In this document: positions 50,227 to 59,173 of the stretch, one piece after another | Numbering within the stretch: the first letter of the stretch is position 1 | Layout: each line of letters opens with the position of its first letter | Origin: an uncultured Prevotellaceae bacterium | Lineage (GTDB): Bacteria > Bacteroidota > Bacteroidia > Bacteroidales > Bacteroidaceae | DNA length: 64,000 nucleotides | NCBI GenBank assembly: GCA_900314985.1 | Contig: OMXL01000009.1 | Span: 37,494 to 101,493 of the forward strand | Direction of reading: 5' to 3' | Program-made: the position numbers and the translations under genes | The notes under the pieces: model-generated | Seen by the model: the letters and a program-made list of their open reading frames with translations, nothing else | The model's database searches: none | Told to the model about the DNA's origin: nothing

Positions 50227-50250
50227 TGGGTTAATTTATCGTTTTGCTTG

Positions 50251-50258
50251 CAAAATTA
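50251..50258 (-). promoter_or_regulatory. -7 box for the mscS-like gene
   Basis: Minus-strand TAATTTTG fits TAnnTTTG, 24 bases before the ATG at 50226. Confidence 0.45.
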
Positions 50259-50373
50259 CTAAAATTTAAGCAGAATGCAAAAGAAAATGCTCCCTTATTT
50301 TAAATATGTATATTGAAATTTTTTGTCCTTGACAGTCGTGATTTCGTTACAGAACGTTAAATTTATTGTTTTT

Positions 50374-50389
50374 CGATAAAATTTTATCG
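50374..50389. promoter_or_regulatory. Palindromic operator candidate, site 1
   Basis: Perfect 16-base palindrome CGATAAAATTTTATCG, eight bases upstream of the -33 TTG of the DUF2975 promoter. It shares the half-site CGATA with site 2. Confidence 0.5.
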
Positions 50390-50396
50390 TTTTTAT

Positions 50397-50427
50397 TTGG
50401 TGGGTAACAAAAGAATATCTACTTTTG
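50397..50427 (+). promoter_or_regulatory. Promoter for the DUF2975-YozG operon
   Basis: TTG 50397-50399, 20-base spacer, -7 box TACTTTTG 50420-50427. Flanked by the two CGATA palindromes. Confidence 0.7.
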
Positions 50428-50429
50428 CA

Positions 50430-50444
50430 TATCGAAAAACGATA
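50430..50444. promoter_or_regulatory. Palindromic operator candidate, site 2
   Basis: TATCG-AAAAA-CGATA lies exactly on the expected transcription start, two bases after the -7 box. A repressor bound here would block RNA polymerase; the YozG-like regulator at the operon's end is the obvious candidate. Confidence 0.55.
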
Positions 50445-50471
50445 AATAACTAAATTAAAACAATAAAAATT

Positions 50472-50960
50472 ATGGAGTTAGAAAAAATTTTCCAGTTAAC
50501 CACATCGAAAGTGAAATCACTCATCATTTTACTCTTTATCGCTGGGTTTATGGCCTGGCTGATGATAGGCGATGTAAGCAGAATGCAAGCAGCAACCACT
50601 AATTATGACTACTACCAGAACAGCATCCATCTGATAGTGAATATTGCCATAACCTATTTCTTCTGCATATTCCTCTTAATGTGCTTCCTGACCTATATTA
50701 ACAAGCAATACTCAAAGTGGTGCGTAAGGCTGTTTTACTTTCTTGGCATTTCGATTATCATTTATTATGCCTTTGCAGGAATCTATATCGAGCATGTATT
50801 TAGTCATGTTGAGCACAGATACATCTGGAAGTTCAATCGTTTGGCACATAGACTATACACAGGACCTTTGTACTGGATGATTATTGGCTACTTCTTTTTT
50901 GTCCCCAAGATTCTGAAGGACGCCCAGAAGCTGCAAGAGGAACAAGAACTGACAATATAA
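50472..50960 (+). CDS. DUF2975 membrane protein
   Basis: 162 residues with four membrane helices (about 16-32, 52-75, 83-103, 133-148) and the conserved tail LQEEQELTI that marks DUF2975 proteins. The family is nearly always next to a short Cro/CI-like (YozG) regulator and is thought to sense something in the membrane; its ligand is unknown. First gene of the operon, followed by a second DUF2975 gene. Confidence 0.75.
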   Translation: MELEKIFQLTTSKVKSLIILLFIAGFMAWLMIGDVSRMQAATTNYDYYQNSIHLIVNIAITYFFCIFLLMCFLTYINKQYSKWCVRLFYFLGISIIIYYAFAGIYIEHVFSHVEHRYIWKFNRLAHRLYTGPLYWMIIGYFFFVPKILKDAQKLQEEQELTI

Positions 50961-50987
50961 TTGCGAATAATAAAAACGAATAAGAAT

Positions 50988-51479
50988 ATGAAAAAGAAAC
51001 TGAATTTATTCTGTGTGTTGATGTTGGTGCTGATAGCAGCACAGATCATCGTCGAATTCTGTCTGGCGTTCTCCGAATCTGCTCAGGCCTTCAAGCAAGG
51101 TTGGGAAGATGGAGGCAAGGAAGGTGCTACATTTACTTATGGTTGGGGGACGAATCTCTTATTAATCATATTGGGTTTTGTCGTCATCTATTTTGGTATC
51201 CGTGCGACAGTTTCGTTCATTCGATTCATTCTGAATGTCAACCGCGATAAGGTGTTCATTTGGGAGAATGTCCGTCTGCTACGCTGGACAGGATGGGGCT
51301 TCTTAGTGGCTATCTTATGCATGTCTGTCCACGACTTGATCGTGCATGTTCCGCTTGAGAAAATATACCAGGACTATTCCCCTATGAGTGATTTTACATT
51401 TGGCGTGTTCTGTCTGATAGTGGCCGAGGTATTCGCCATTGGACTGAAATTGCAAGAAGAACAGGACTTAACCATCTGA
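50988..51479 (+). CDS. DUF2975 membrane protein, second copy
   Basis: 163 residues from the ATG at 50988; a TTG at 50961 is open but gives no better start. Four membrane helices (about 6-26, 50-72, 93-112, 132-152) and the same C-terminal tail LQEEQDLTI as the previous gene, ending seven bases before the regulator gene. The two copies differ widely elsewhere, so they may form a heteromer. Confidence 0.78.
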   Translation: MKKKLNLFCVLMLVLIAAQIIVEFCLAFSESAQAFKQGWEDGGKEGATFTYGWGTNLLLIILGFVVIYFGIRATVSFIRFILNVNRDKVFIWENVRLLRWTGWGFLVAILCMSVHDLIVHVPLEKIYQDYSPMSDFTFGVFCLIVAEVFAIGLKLQEEQDLTI

Positions 51480-51485
51480 TAGCCT

Positions 51486-51698
51486 ATGGGACGAATTGTA
51501 GTAAACTTAGACGTCGAACTGGCTAAGCGCAAGATGTCGCTCAGCGAGTTGGCAGAGAGGGTGGGGCTCACACTGGCCAACCTCTCCATTCTGAAGACTG
51601 GCAAGGCCAAGGCCGTGCGCTTCAGCACCCTTGAGGCCATCTGTCGTGAACTGGGTTGCCAGCCAGGCGATATTCTCGAATATAGAGATGATGAATAA
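51486..51698 (+). CDS. YozG-like Cro/CI-type HTH regulator
   Basis: 70 residues. The helix-turn-helix reads MSLSELAERVGLTLANLSIL, followed by KTGKAKAVRFSTLEAICREL and CQPGDILEY, as in the HTH_26/YozG family that accompanies DUF2975 proteins. It probably represses its own operon through the CGATA palindromes at 50374-50389 and 50430-50444, relieved by the DUF2975 membrane proteins. This is inferred from gene order and operator position. Confidence 0.88.
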   Translation: MGRIVVNLDVELAKRKMSLSELAERVGLTLANLSILKTGKAKAVRFSTLEAICRELGCQPGDILEYRDDE

Positions 51699-51798
51699 AA
51701 ATCTAACCTATTAAGAACATTTAACTTTACAGAGCGAGATATTTCTGAAAAACGCTCGTATATCAAATAGCATAACACTCTAACTATTCTTACAAAGT

Positions 51799-53349
51799 AT
51801 GACAATCTTAATCATTACCATCGTGCTACTCTTTGCCGCTATGTCGACAGGTCACGCACAAGACGTTAAGCCCCTGCTGAAAACGCAAGTGGAAACAGGT
51901 TATGTAGAGGGTGTCCTCGACGGACAGGACCTCGCCGTGTATAAAGCCATTCCCTATGCAGCAGCCCCTCTGGGCGACCTGCGCTGGAAGGCGCCACAGC
52001 CCGCCCAGCCTTGGAAGGGCGTGCTGAAAGCTGAGGATGTGGCTAAGTGGCCCCCACAGCCCGAGAAGAGCTATGTGAAGTACGACATGATGAGCGAAGA
52101 CTGCCTCTATCTCAGCGTCGTTACCCCTGCCAAGAGCGTCAACGAGGGCCTGCCCGTCATGGTGTTCATCCATGGTGGTGGCTTCCGCACGGAGCATTAT
52201 GGTGGCGACCTGTGGCAGAGCCTTGCCCGCAGAGGCATCGTCGCCGTGTCTATCGAGTATCGTGCCGGTGCACTGGGATTCCTTGCCCATGCCGAACTCG
52301 CCAAGGAGGCTGACGGCCATTCGGGCAATTATGGCATTCTTGACCAGATCTTCGCCCTGCAGTGGGTACAGCGTAATATCAAGAACTTTGGTGGCGACCC
52401 CGCTAAAGTCACCATCTTTGGCGAGTCTGCTGGCGCCATGAGTTGTCATGTGCTCTGTGCCTCGCCCCTTGCCAAGGGTCTGTTCCGTGCCTGCATCAGT
52501 CAGAGTGGCGCTTTCCTGTCGCCCACGAACATGATCAATCAGGCCATGGCACAGATGTATGGTGGTATGTTTGCCAGTCAGCTGAAGAAGAACTCCATTG
52601 CCGAACTGCGTCAGGTGGATGCCAAGGAGCTTACGGGCAATAACAACAACTTCCAGCTCTGCGCGCCCATCGTCGATGGCTACGTCATTCCGGAACACAT
52701 CTACGACCTCTACCTGAAGGGCAACTACAACGATGTCCCCGTACTGATTATGCACAATAGCGACGAGGGTGCCGTCGATTACACACAGGTCAGTGCCGAC
52801 CAGTACGAGCAGTTCTTCCGTCAGTTGCCAGGTCAGTGGGCAGATAAGGCCAAGACGTTATATCCTGGCACTACCGACGAGGAGCGCCTCTTCAGCCTGC
52901 GCGATGCTACGCGCGATATAGGCTTCGGATGGCCTGCCTACGCATGGACCACCTTGCAGAAGAAGACGGGCAAGAGTCCTGTCTATTCCGCCTACCTCGC
53001 CCAGAAGTCTGACACCACCGTCTATGCCCAGGGCAATCGTCGTGGTGCTGCCCATGCTGACGACATGATGTATCTGAAGGGGGCCTTCGATGGCAAGGAA
53101 GCCAAATATCCACAGGAGGCGAAGGTCAGCGAGCTCATGCAGCAATACTGGGTCAACTTTGCCAAAACGGGTGGTAATCCCAATGGCGAGGGTCTGCCCC
53201 TCTGGCCTGTCTTTGAAGAGGGCAAGCCTACCGTCATGCAGTTCAACAACGGCACCTCGCTCATCACCACACCCAACATCGAGCGTATCCAGTTCATCGA
53301 CGACTTCATGAACTCTATGCGTACACCAAAAACAATCAGTAAGTTATGA
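51799..53349 (+). CDS. Type B carboxylesterase (para-nitrobenzyl esterase family)
   Basis: 516 residues; signal peptide 1-20. The alpha/beta hydrolase has the oxyanion-hole HGGG at 125-128, the nucleophile Ser210 in GESAG, an acidic residue in HNSDEGAVDY and the His in AHADDMMYL. The front motif YKAIPYAAAPLGDLRWKAPQ is the carboxylesterase type B signature. It hydrolyses ester bonds, likely of plant or host acyl-sugar or phenolic compounds, outside the cytoplasm. No PUL genes adjoin; two TlpA-type proteins follow downstream. Confidence 0.92.
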   Translation: MTILIITIVLLFAAMSTGHAQDVKPLLKTQVETGYVEGVLDGQDLAVYKAIPYAAAPLGDLRWKAPQPAQPWKGVLKAEDVAKWPPQPEKSYVKYDMMSEDCLYLSVVTPAKSVNEGLPVMVFIHGGGFRTEHYGGDLWQSLARRGIVAVSIEYRAGALGFLAHAELAKEADGHSGNYGILDQIFALQWVQRNIKNFGGDPAKVTIFGESAGAMSCHVLCASPLAKGLFRACISQSGAFLSPTNMINQAMAQMYGGMFASQLKKNSIAELRQVDAKELTGNNNNFQLCAPIVDGYVIPEHIYDLYLKGNYNDVPVLIMHNSDEGAVDYTQVSADQYEQFFRQLPGQWADKAKTLYPGTTDEERLFSLRDATRDIGFGWPAYAWTTLQKKTGKSPVYSAYLAQKSDTTVYAQGNRRGAAHADDMMYLKGAFDGKEAKYPQEAKVSELMQQYWVNFAKTGGNPNGEGLPLWPVFEEGKPTVMQFNNGTSLITTPNIERIQFIDDFMNSMRTPKTISKL

Positions 53350-53413
53350 AGAATAGAGAATGTCCCTACTGTCATGAGACGATATCGCTGAAGCGATGCA
53401 TGAGATATCTAAC

Positions 53414-55123
53414 ATGAAAATTATGAAAAAACTATTAACCATTATGCTCGCTCTTGTCGCACTAACGGCACAGGCAAAGACGATAAAAACCAAGGCGCCG
53501 ACATTGCAACAGCTGTCGAAAGCCAATCCTTATACGGTACCTGCTGACTGGTTCAAGACGGACACCATCACCATCCGTGGCCACTTTGAGGGTTACGATG
53601 CAGAGAAATTCGGCTTCACGTCGATGGAGTGCTACTATGAGGATGTGTTCGAGAAGGATGCTGTCACGCTGGTGTTCGACATCGCTGCTGATGGTTCGTT
53701 CGAGAAGAAGTTCCAAGCCAGTTATCCCGTTTGTAACAGGTTCTTCACCAGACAGTCGAAGGTGGGCTTCGAAGAAATACGCTTCTTTGCTCGTCCTGGT
53801 GAGACCATCGATATCACCGTCAAGCCCAACGAGCAAGGTCAATATGAGTGCTATTATCATAATGGTAGCAGCAAGGAGGCAGAACGGTGGTTGAAGACGT
53901 CTCTGAGCATGTGGGATCTTGCTTACCCGCTGCATGTGTTTAATGGCACTTTCCCTGCCATGGACGCTTTGGCAGACCAGACATGGCAAGACATGCTGAA
54001 CCACCTGCAAGAGGAGGGACGCAACCAACACTTCACTCCTTTGGAAATGCAGTTGGCACTGGCTGACCTACAGGTAAACTTCGTCTATGGTGTGATGGAC
54101 TTTGCCATGCATCACGAGAATGCCGTCAGAAAATATGAACCACGCAATGGCGGCTACGAAATGGTGATTCTCGACAGCGTCGAATGGCTGGGGGTGAGAA
54201 AACCAGAGAACTACAAGGCACTACACCGTGTGGATTTCGACAATCCCCTATTGCTGACCTGTAATCAATATCCTATGATGCTCAACCGCATCCAGTTTGC
54301 CAGACCCGTCAGGAGTATTCAGTATGAGGGACTGCTTGACGAGGATGGTGCCATAGACAATAATGTGGAAACCGACAAGAAGGTTCTGTTGAATGGCATG
54401 ACGGCCTACCGCAAACTGATGGGGACTGAAGGAGATAATTTCCTGACCCAGTTGTGCGCCTATAAGAACATGGCCAACGCATTCAACAGCTGGCGCAGCA
54501 ACGAGGCTTCCATTCCAGAGATTCTTGTAGACACGACGATGACGGTTGCTGAACGTGAAGAGGTAGCAGCCACCATTCAGACACCAGGCAGGATGATGCC
54601 AATCTATCTGAGCATCTTCTCGAACCCATATATCCTCCAGAAGGCCGAGGCGTTCTATGCCTATAAGCTGGCACAGACGGAACTCTCTACACCACTGCCC
54701 GCCAACAACGCAGCTGCCGACCTCATCCGTTCGCTGTGTGCCAAATATCCTGGTCGCTATCTCGTCATCGACTTCTGGGGCATGAACTGCAGTCCTTGTA
54801 AATCAGCCATTCAGAGCAGCAAGAACAAGCGTGCCGAGATTGCCAAGCGCAACGACGTGAAACTGATTTTCATTGCCGGAGAGCGTACTGCAGAGGGTAG
54901 CGAGGACTACCATAACTATGTAAAAGAATGGCTTGCTGACGAGGAGACCATCTGCATGACCTACAACGACTTTGGTCGTCTGCAGGAACTCTTCCACTTC
55001 AACGGCATCCCTCACTACGAGACCATCACCCCTGACGGCCGCCGTGTACGCGACGACCTTAAGCTGGATGGCTACTACAATTTTGACTACGAACTGAACC
55101 ACTTGAAAGATAAACTGAAATAA
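53414..55123 (+). CDS. Large periplasmic TlpA-like thioredoxin protein (CSPC)
   Basis: 569 residues from ATG 53414; ATG 53423 three codons on is equally plausible. Signal peptide MKKLLTIMLALVALTAQA. A long N-terminal alpha/beta region of unknown role (DUF4369-like in character) precedes the C-terminal redoxin domain: YLVIDFWGMNCSPCKSAI with active-site C-S-P-C near residue 470, and GIPHYETITPDGRR with the cis-Pro. It is probably a membrane-associated or periplasmic disulfide reductase. It lies in a unit with a STM3941-like membrane protein and a second similar TlpA protein. Confidence 0.85.
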   Translation: MKIMKKLLTIMLALVALTAQAKTIKTKAPTLQQLSKANPYTVPADWFKTDTITIRGHFEGYDAEKFGFTSMECYYEDVFEKDAVTLVFDIAADGSFEKKFQASYPVCNRFFTRQSKVGFEEIRFFARPGETIDITVKPNEQGQYECYYHNGSSKEAERWLKTSLSMWDLAYPLHVFNGTFPAMDALADQTWQDMLNHLQEEGRNQHFTPLEMQLALADLQVNFVYGVMDFAMHHENAVRKYEPRNGGYEMVILDSVEWLGVRKPENYKALHRVDFDNPLLLTCNQYPMMLNRIQFARPVRSIQYEGLLDEDGAIDNNVETDKKVLLNGMTAYRKLMGTEGDNFLTQLCAYKNMANAFNSWRSNEASIPEILVDTTMTVAEREEVAATIQTPGRMMPIYLSIFSNPYILQKAEAFYAYKLAQTELSTPLPANNAAADLIRSLCAKYPGRYLVIDFWGMNCSPCKSAIQSSKNKRAEIAKRNDVKLIFIAGERTAEGSEDYHNYVKEWLADEETICMTYNDFGRLQELFHFNGIPHYETITPDGRRVRDDLKLDGYYNFDYELNHLKDKLK

Positions 55124-55125
55124 AA

Positions 55126-55614
55126 ATGATGGAAGAAATTAAAATCTATATATCCATTAAGAGACTGCTTCTCGTGTTCTTGGCAACAGCAGCATTCCTT
55201 GCCGCTTTGTTTGGCTTAAGATACCATCTTGTTGATCAGCATGATAAGCTTCTTGATACGATGCTCTCTGTGATAGGTCCTATGCTCATTTTCTTAGCCT
55301 ATTTTCTCTATTTAAGTCGCAGGACACGACTTATTATTACCGATATGTCTCTGATTGTAAAGACGCAGGGCGAATGGAGGGTCAGACTGTCAGGCGTTGA
55401 ATCTTTCTACATCGATAAATTCCAAGGCCGTACATTTATTGGTATCAACTATAAGGATGATACATGGGAAGGCCATAAAGAAAATGTAGCAGCAGACCGC
55501 AAACAGCGCTCGAAGGCAGCTATGCAGGGCTATCCCTACGAGGTCTATGTAGGCGGACTCTCGAAAACGCCGCAAGAAATCTGCGATATACTTAACTCTC
55601 GCATCAATAAATAA
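55126..55614 (+). CDS. Two-helix membrane protein with PH-like domain (STM3941-like)
   Basis: 162 residues. Membrane helices at about 13-31 and 43-62, then a soluble beta-rich domain (TRLIITDMSLIVKTQGEWRV, VESFYIDKFQGRTFIGINYK) with the layout of STM3941/DUF PH-like membrane proteins, ending in a helix (SKTPQEICDILNSRINK). It is spaced two bases from each neighbour, so it is co-translated between the two TlpA-like genes. Function unknown. Confidence 0.7.
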   Translation: MMEEIKIYISIKRLLLVFLATAAFLAALFGLRYHLVDQHDKLLDTMLSVIGPMLIFLAYFLYLSRRTRLIITDMSLIVKTQGEWRVRLSGVESFYIDKFQGRTFIGINYKDDTWEGHKENVAADRKQRSKAAMQGYPYEVYVGGLSKTPQEICDILNSRINK

Positions 55615-55616
55615 CA

Positions 55617-57599
55617 ATGAAGAAACTATTATCAACCGCATTGCTTGCCCTCGTCGCACTGACGGGCTGGGCACAAAGTGACCTTGGAACACTCGCAGAG
55701 ACGATGTGGCGTAACGAACAGACTGGCGACTGGGACATCGGCTTCACAGAGAAGTACGCCATCTACGACTGTAAGCTCTGGGACTATGACTACGTCAGGC
55801 CGAAAGGTAACAAGGTGATGATGGCGCTGACTAACAATGGCGAGAAAGTGGATGTCGTTATCGACAAAGAGAAGAAGGGCAAGCGCCAGATGCTTGTCAA
55901 TGGCAAGAAGCAGACCTATTCGCTGATTACCACCAGCGAGCTGCCCAGCTATCCCACCAAAGACCTGACGCCCTTTAAGGATAATGGCTATCGGGCTGGC
56001 GACACGGTGACCTTCGTGGGCTGGCTGAAAGACCTCCCCAAGGAGATACTCGACAGGAATCGCAAATACGTGATAACCACCTATAGCATCTTTACCAGAG
56101 AGGCTACGGAATATAGTGGCGACATTGACGACGAGGGCCACTTCGTCGTGAAGGTGCCCGTAGAAAACAGTCAGCAGGTTTATACCGACTGGGGCAGAAC
56201 AAGCATTGTCACTGTACTGGAGCCTGGAGAGACCTATTTCTTGCTGATAGATGGAGCCCACCAGAAGCGCCTCGTGATGGGACGTAATGCCCGAGTGCAG
56301 AACGAGCTGATGGCACACCCCTACAAGAAGGCTTACGCCCAGTATCACGAACACCGCATCATGAGCGAAGAGCGACTGCTGGCCTACAAAGACCAGTGGA
56401 ATGGCATGTACCAGCACAACCAAGCCATGCTCGACTCTATCATGAACGTGAACCCCACGCTGTCTCGTAAGTTCGAAGACTTCCATCGCTTGGGCGACAT
56501 CGCCACCACTGCCGAGGAAGTGATGCAGAGCAGTCTCTATGCAGAAGGTGGTAAGTTGCCTCAAACCGTCAAGGACTATGTCGACTCGCTGCTGTGGCCC
56601 AACATCATCAAGCCCTACACCATCGCCCGAGAGATGAGCTATCTGCTCTACTACTATTCTAGCGATGCTGAGCATGGCAGCAGCAAGTACAAGCAGAGCG
56701 TAACCATCGACAGCAATAGCCTGTTGCAGATGGAGAAAGACGGCCTTATCAAGTACTCAGAAAAAGATAGAGCGCTTCTCAAGCGTTTTCAAGACATGTC
56801 GGACGAGTTTAAACAGGCTAAAGAGGAAGACTACGAAGCTCTCAACGAGAAGCATAAGGAGCTGATAGAGCAGTTTAATGCCTTCTTCCAAAGAGACGAC
56901 GTGCAGGCTGCCATTGAAGAGAGTGTTGATGCCATACTGACTGAGGTGGCGATATCTGATTCTATCTATCCCGACGCCTTGCTGCGCGACTTCTCCAGAG
57001 CGCAGAAGCTGTACGAGCGTCTGGACCATAATCGCAAGCCACTCAACCGCACCCAAATGGCCGTCCTCAATCAGATACAGCTGCCTGCCGTAAGAAGCAC
57101 CTTGCTGGCAGAGAACGATAAATTCGTCAACATGCAGAAGGCCGAGGTGGCCAACGCAGAGTGTCTGCGCCCCTCATCAGATGTGGAGGGACTCACTGAC
57201 GGTGAGGCCATCCTCCGCAAGATTCTGGAGCCCTTCAAAGGTCGCATCGTCTATCTCGACATCTGGGGCACCTGGTGCGGTCCCTGCAAGGACAAGCTGA
57301 AGGAGTCGCACTTCGTGAAGGACCAGCTGAAGGACTACGACATCGTCTATCTCTATCTGGCCAACACCAGTCCCGAGGAGTCGTGGAAGAACGTCATCAA
57401 GGAGTACAACCTCACAGGGCCCAACTGCGTACACTACAACCTGCCCAAATCTCAGCAGCGTGCCGTGGAGCAATTCCTCAAAGTAGATTCCTTCCCCACC
57501 TACAAGCTCATCGACAAGCAGGGCAACATCCACGACCTGCACTGGCTGCACACTAACGACATGAAGACCTTCAAAGAAACCATTGCAAACCTCAACTGA
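55617..57599 (+). CDS. Large periplasmic TlpA-like thioredoxin protein (CGPC)
   Basis: 660 residues; signal peptide MKKLLSTALLALVALTGWAQ. The N-terminal 500 residues are mixed alpha/beta (GDTVTFVGWLKDLPKEILDR, then a helical middle). The C-terminal redoxin domain contains IVYLDIWGTWCGPCKDKLKE with a canonical W-C-G-P-C near residue 555 and SFPTYKLIDKQGNIHDL with the cis-Pro. Same architecture as the preceding large TlpA protein, so they are probably paralogues from duplication. Last of the three-gene unit. Confidence 0.87.
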   Translation: MKKLLSTALLALVALTGWAQSDLGTLAETMWRNEQTGDWDIGFTEKYAIYDCKLWDYDYVRPKGNKVMMALTNNGEKVDVVIDKEKKGKRQMLVNGKKQTYSLITTSELPSYPTKDLTPFKDNGYRAGDTVTFVGWLKDLPKEILDRNRKYVITTYSIFTREATEYSGDIDDEGHFVVKVPVENSQQVYTDWGRTSIVTVLEPGETYFLLIDGAHQKRLVMGRNARVQNELMAHPYKKAYAQYHEHRIMSEERLLAYKDQWNGMYQHNQAMLDSIMNVNPTLSRKFEDFHRLGDIATTAEEVMQSSLYAEGGKLPQTVKDYVDSLLWPNIIKPYTIAREMSYLLYYYSSDAEHGSSKYKQSVTIDSNSLLQMEKDGLIKYSEKDRALLKRFQDMSDEFKQAKEEDYEALNEKHKELIEQFNAFFQRDDVQAAIEESVDAILTEVAISDSIYPDALLRDFSRAQKLYERLDHNRKPLNRTQMAVLNQIQLPAVRSTLLAENDKFVNMQKAEVANAECLRPSSDVEGLTDGEAILRKILEPFKGRIVYLDIWGTWCGPCKDKLKESHFVKDQLKDYDIVYLYLANTSPEESWKNVIKEYNLTGPNCVHYNLPKSQQRAVEQFLKVDSFPTYKLIDKQGNIHDLHWLHTNDMKTFKETIANLN

Positions 57600-57632
57600 A
57601 CCCTTTATAAGTAACAAAAACAAGAAAAACCC

Positions 57633-57758
57633 CTGCCAATGGTTTAAGTCCTTTGGACTTCACAGTAATGCAAGTGCTATAGCCTCGGTGAGTACACTCC
57701 CCCAGTCTATAGCCCTTGCATTTCTGTACCTGCCTTCGTCAGGTTAAACCATTGACAG
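57633..57758 (+). ncRNA. Cloverleaf-like structured element (RNA or small inverted-repeat element)
   Basis: Outer arms 57633-57647 and 57744-57758 match at 14 of 15 positions. Inside are hairpin A AAGTCC-TTT-GGACTT (57646-57660), a long arm B ATGCAAGTGCTATAG (57668-57682) with CTATAGCCCTTGCAT (57707-57721) matching 14 of 15, and hairpin C ACCTG/CAGGT (57728-57744). This makes a four-way junction. It may be a structured RNA, a 3' end of the TlpA transcript, or a MITE-like element. Confidence 0.45.
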
Positions 57759-57992
57759 GCAAAAACATCGCTTCGCTAAAAAACTGCTGCGCACAATAAT
57801 CCTGGGATGAACTAATCAGGTTTTTAAGCCCGCCAGGACGATGGGCTATAGCCCTCAGCTATCATGAGTGGTGTTTTTATTGTTTTTTTTCTCAACACTG
57901 GGAATTACGGGCAAGAGTTGAATTAATGAGAAATTAACGTTCTAATTAATGGTAATTAACGTTGAAAAATAAAAAGAAATGACAACTTTTAT

Positions 57993-58000
57993 TACCTTTG
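57993..58000 (+). promoter_or_regulatory. -7 box for the CarboxypepD_reg gene
   Basis: TACCTTTG, 49 bases before the ATG at 58050. No TTG at the ideal distance. Confidence 0.5.
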
Positions 58001-58049
58001 CCCCGTCAAAACAGGTAAAATTGATTGTTTAATCCACTAACTATTCTTT

Positions 58050-58895
58050 ATGAAAAAACTACTATCAACCATGCTGCTGGTCCTCATCTGTGTAGTAGGG
58101 CAGGGGCAGACCACCGTCAAGGGCCACGTCGTCAATGAGCGGGGCGAACGCGTAGAATACGTCACGATAGGCTTCGAAGACGACACTGCCGAAGAGGCCT
58201 CGTCTGCCGTAGGCACCATCTCCGATGCCCAGGGCGGCTTCCTGCTCACCATCCCTAAGGGCCAACGCAAGGAGCTCGTCTTCACCCACGTGTCCTACCT
58301 CCCCACCGTGCTCCCCTACAAGGACTATGCCAATGGTCAGGAGCTCACCATCGTCCTGAAGGATAAGGTCGTCGAACTCGCTGAGGTCGTGGTCGGGAAG
58401 AAGAATAAACCCAAGACCATCGTTGGCAAGGGCGTGCCAGCCCCAGGCGTCGTGGGCTATGGCGGACCTAAGGAGAAGCAGTCTGCCGACTCCCCCGAGG
58501 GTGGCGTACTCTTCTCGCCCAACAAAGACTACGTCATCAGCGACATCCTCCTCACCGTCTCTGGCTGCCAGTTCAACCAGTGCACCGTCAGCTTCAACCT
58601 CTATGAGAAGCAGGGCAAGCGGTATGTCAACATCCTGCAGAAGCCCATCTATGAGGTCATCAAGAAGAGCGAGGGCAAGCACACCATCGATGTGCGCCCT
58701 GAGGAGACCCTGCTGGTGAAGCGTAAGAAAGACTACTATATCAGTGTCCGTGTCGTAGACAGCGATACCGATGGCTACCTCTTCATGAAGGCCTACCTCA
58801 AGAAGGGCGTCTACCGCCGCCATGTCGTCGGCAAGGAGAAACGCTATCCCATCTGTCCTGCCATCCGGGTCAAGGGCTACGAGGTGGCGAAGTGA
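58050..58895 (+). CDS. CarboxypepD_reg-like domain secreted protein
   Basis: 281 residues; signal peptide MKKLLSTMLLVLICVVGQGQ. Residues 21-110 are a carboxypeptidase-D regulatory-like beta sandwich (TTVKGHVVNERGERVEYVTI, GGFLLTIPKGQRKELVFTHV, YANGQELTIVLKDKVVELAE), the domain that begins TonB receptors, but no plug or barrel follows. The C-terminal half (SDILLTVSGCQFNQCTVSFN) is a second beta domain of unknown role. It may be a periplasmic or surface structural protein. Its codons are more G+C-rich than neighbours. A 21-bp repeat array begins one base after the stop. Confidence 0.8.
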   Translation: MKKLLSTMLLVLICVVGQGQTTVKGHVVNERGERVEYVTIGFEDDTAEEASSAVGTISDAQGGFLLTIPKGQRKELVFTHVSYLPTVLPYKDYANGQELTIVLKDKVVELAEVVVGKKNKPKTIVGKGVPAPGVVGYGGPKEKQSADSPEGGVLFSPNKDYVISDILLTVSGCQFNQCTVSFNLYEKQGKRYVNILQKPIYEVIKKSEGKHTIDVRPEETLLVKRKKDYYISVRVVDSDTDGYLFMKAYLKKGVYRRHVVGKEKRYPICPAIRVKGYEVAK

Positions 58896-58996
58896 TATCA
58901 GGCTATCCCAGCTCCGTATCAGGCTGATACAGTTCCGTATTAGGCTGTCTTGCGCGCGTATTAGACTGTCCCGTGTGCGGCTTAGCTGTTCTTCCT
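58896..58996. repeat. Degenerate tandem repeat, period 21 bp, about 4.8 copies
   Basis: Units start at 58896, 58917, 58938 and 58959 with a partial fifth at 58980; each begins TATYAGRCTRTC or close. The same family is at 26122-26235. The array starts at the base after the upstream stop codon. Confidence 0.65.
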
Positions 58997-59173
58997 GATT
59001 GACAATTCAAATGTGTTGCAAAGTTACTATATTTTGCGGCAGGGCGCAAATTTTCCCCCTCAAAAACCGTCATTTTTGAGGGGTATTTTTTGCCCTAATT
59101 TTGCAAAAAAAATCCGAAGCGCTCCTGCGAGGGTTGTGCTACCTTGAAAGAGAGAGAATTAGTTCCTCAGAAA

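Larger units (their letters stand above)
57600..58049. other. 450-base intergenic region with strong secondary structure, no gene
   Basis: Holds the cloverleaf-like element 57633-57758, then smaller hairpins (CCTG/CAGG near 57802-57821, AGCCC/GGGCT near 57828-57848, ATAGC/GCTAT near 57849-57863) and a T-rich end near 57873-57895, followed by the promoter of the next gene. Confidence 0.6.

Noticed and set aside
57633-57758. tRNA gene
   Set aside because: Cloverleaf-like but too long, no anticodon arm of correct size, no T-loop consensus and no CCA end.
57633-57758. Integron attC site
   Set aside because: No GTTRRRY-type core sites at the ends and no integrase nearby.
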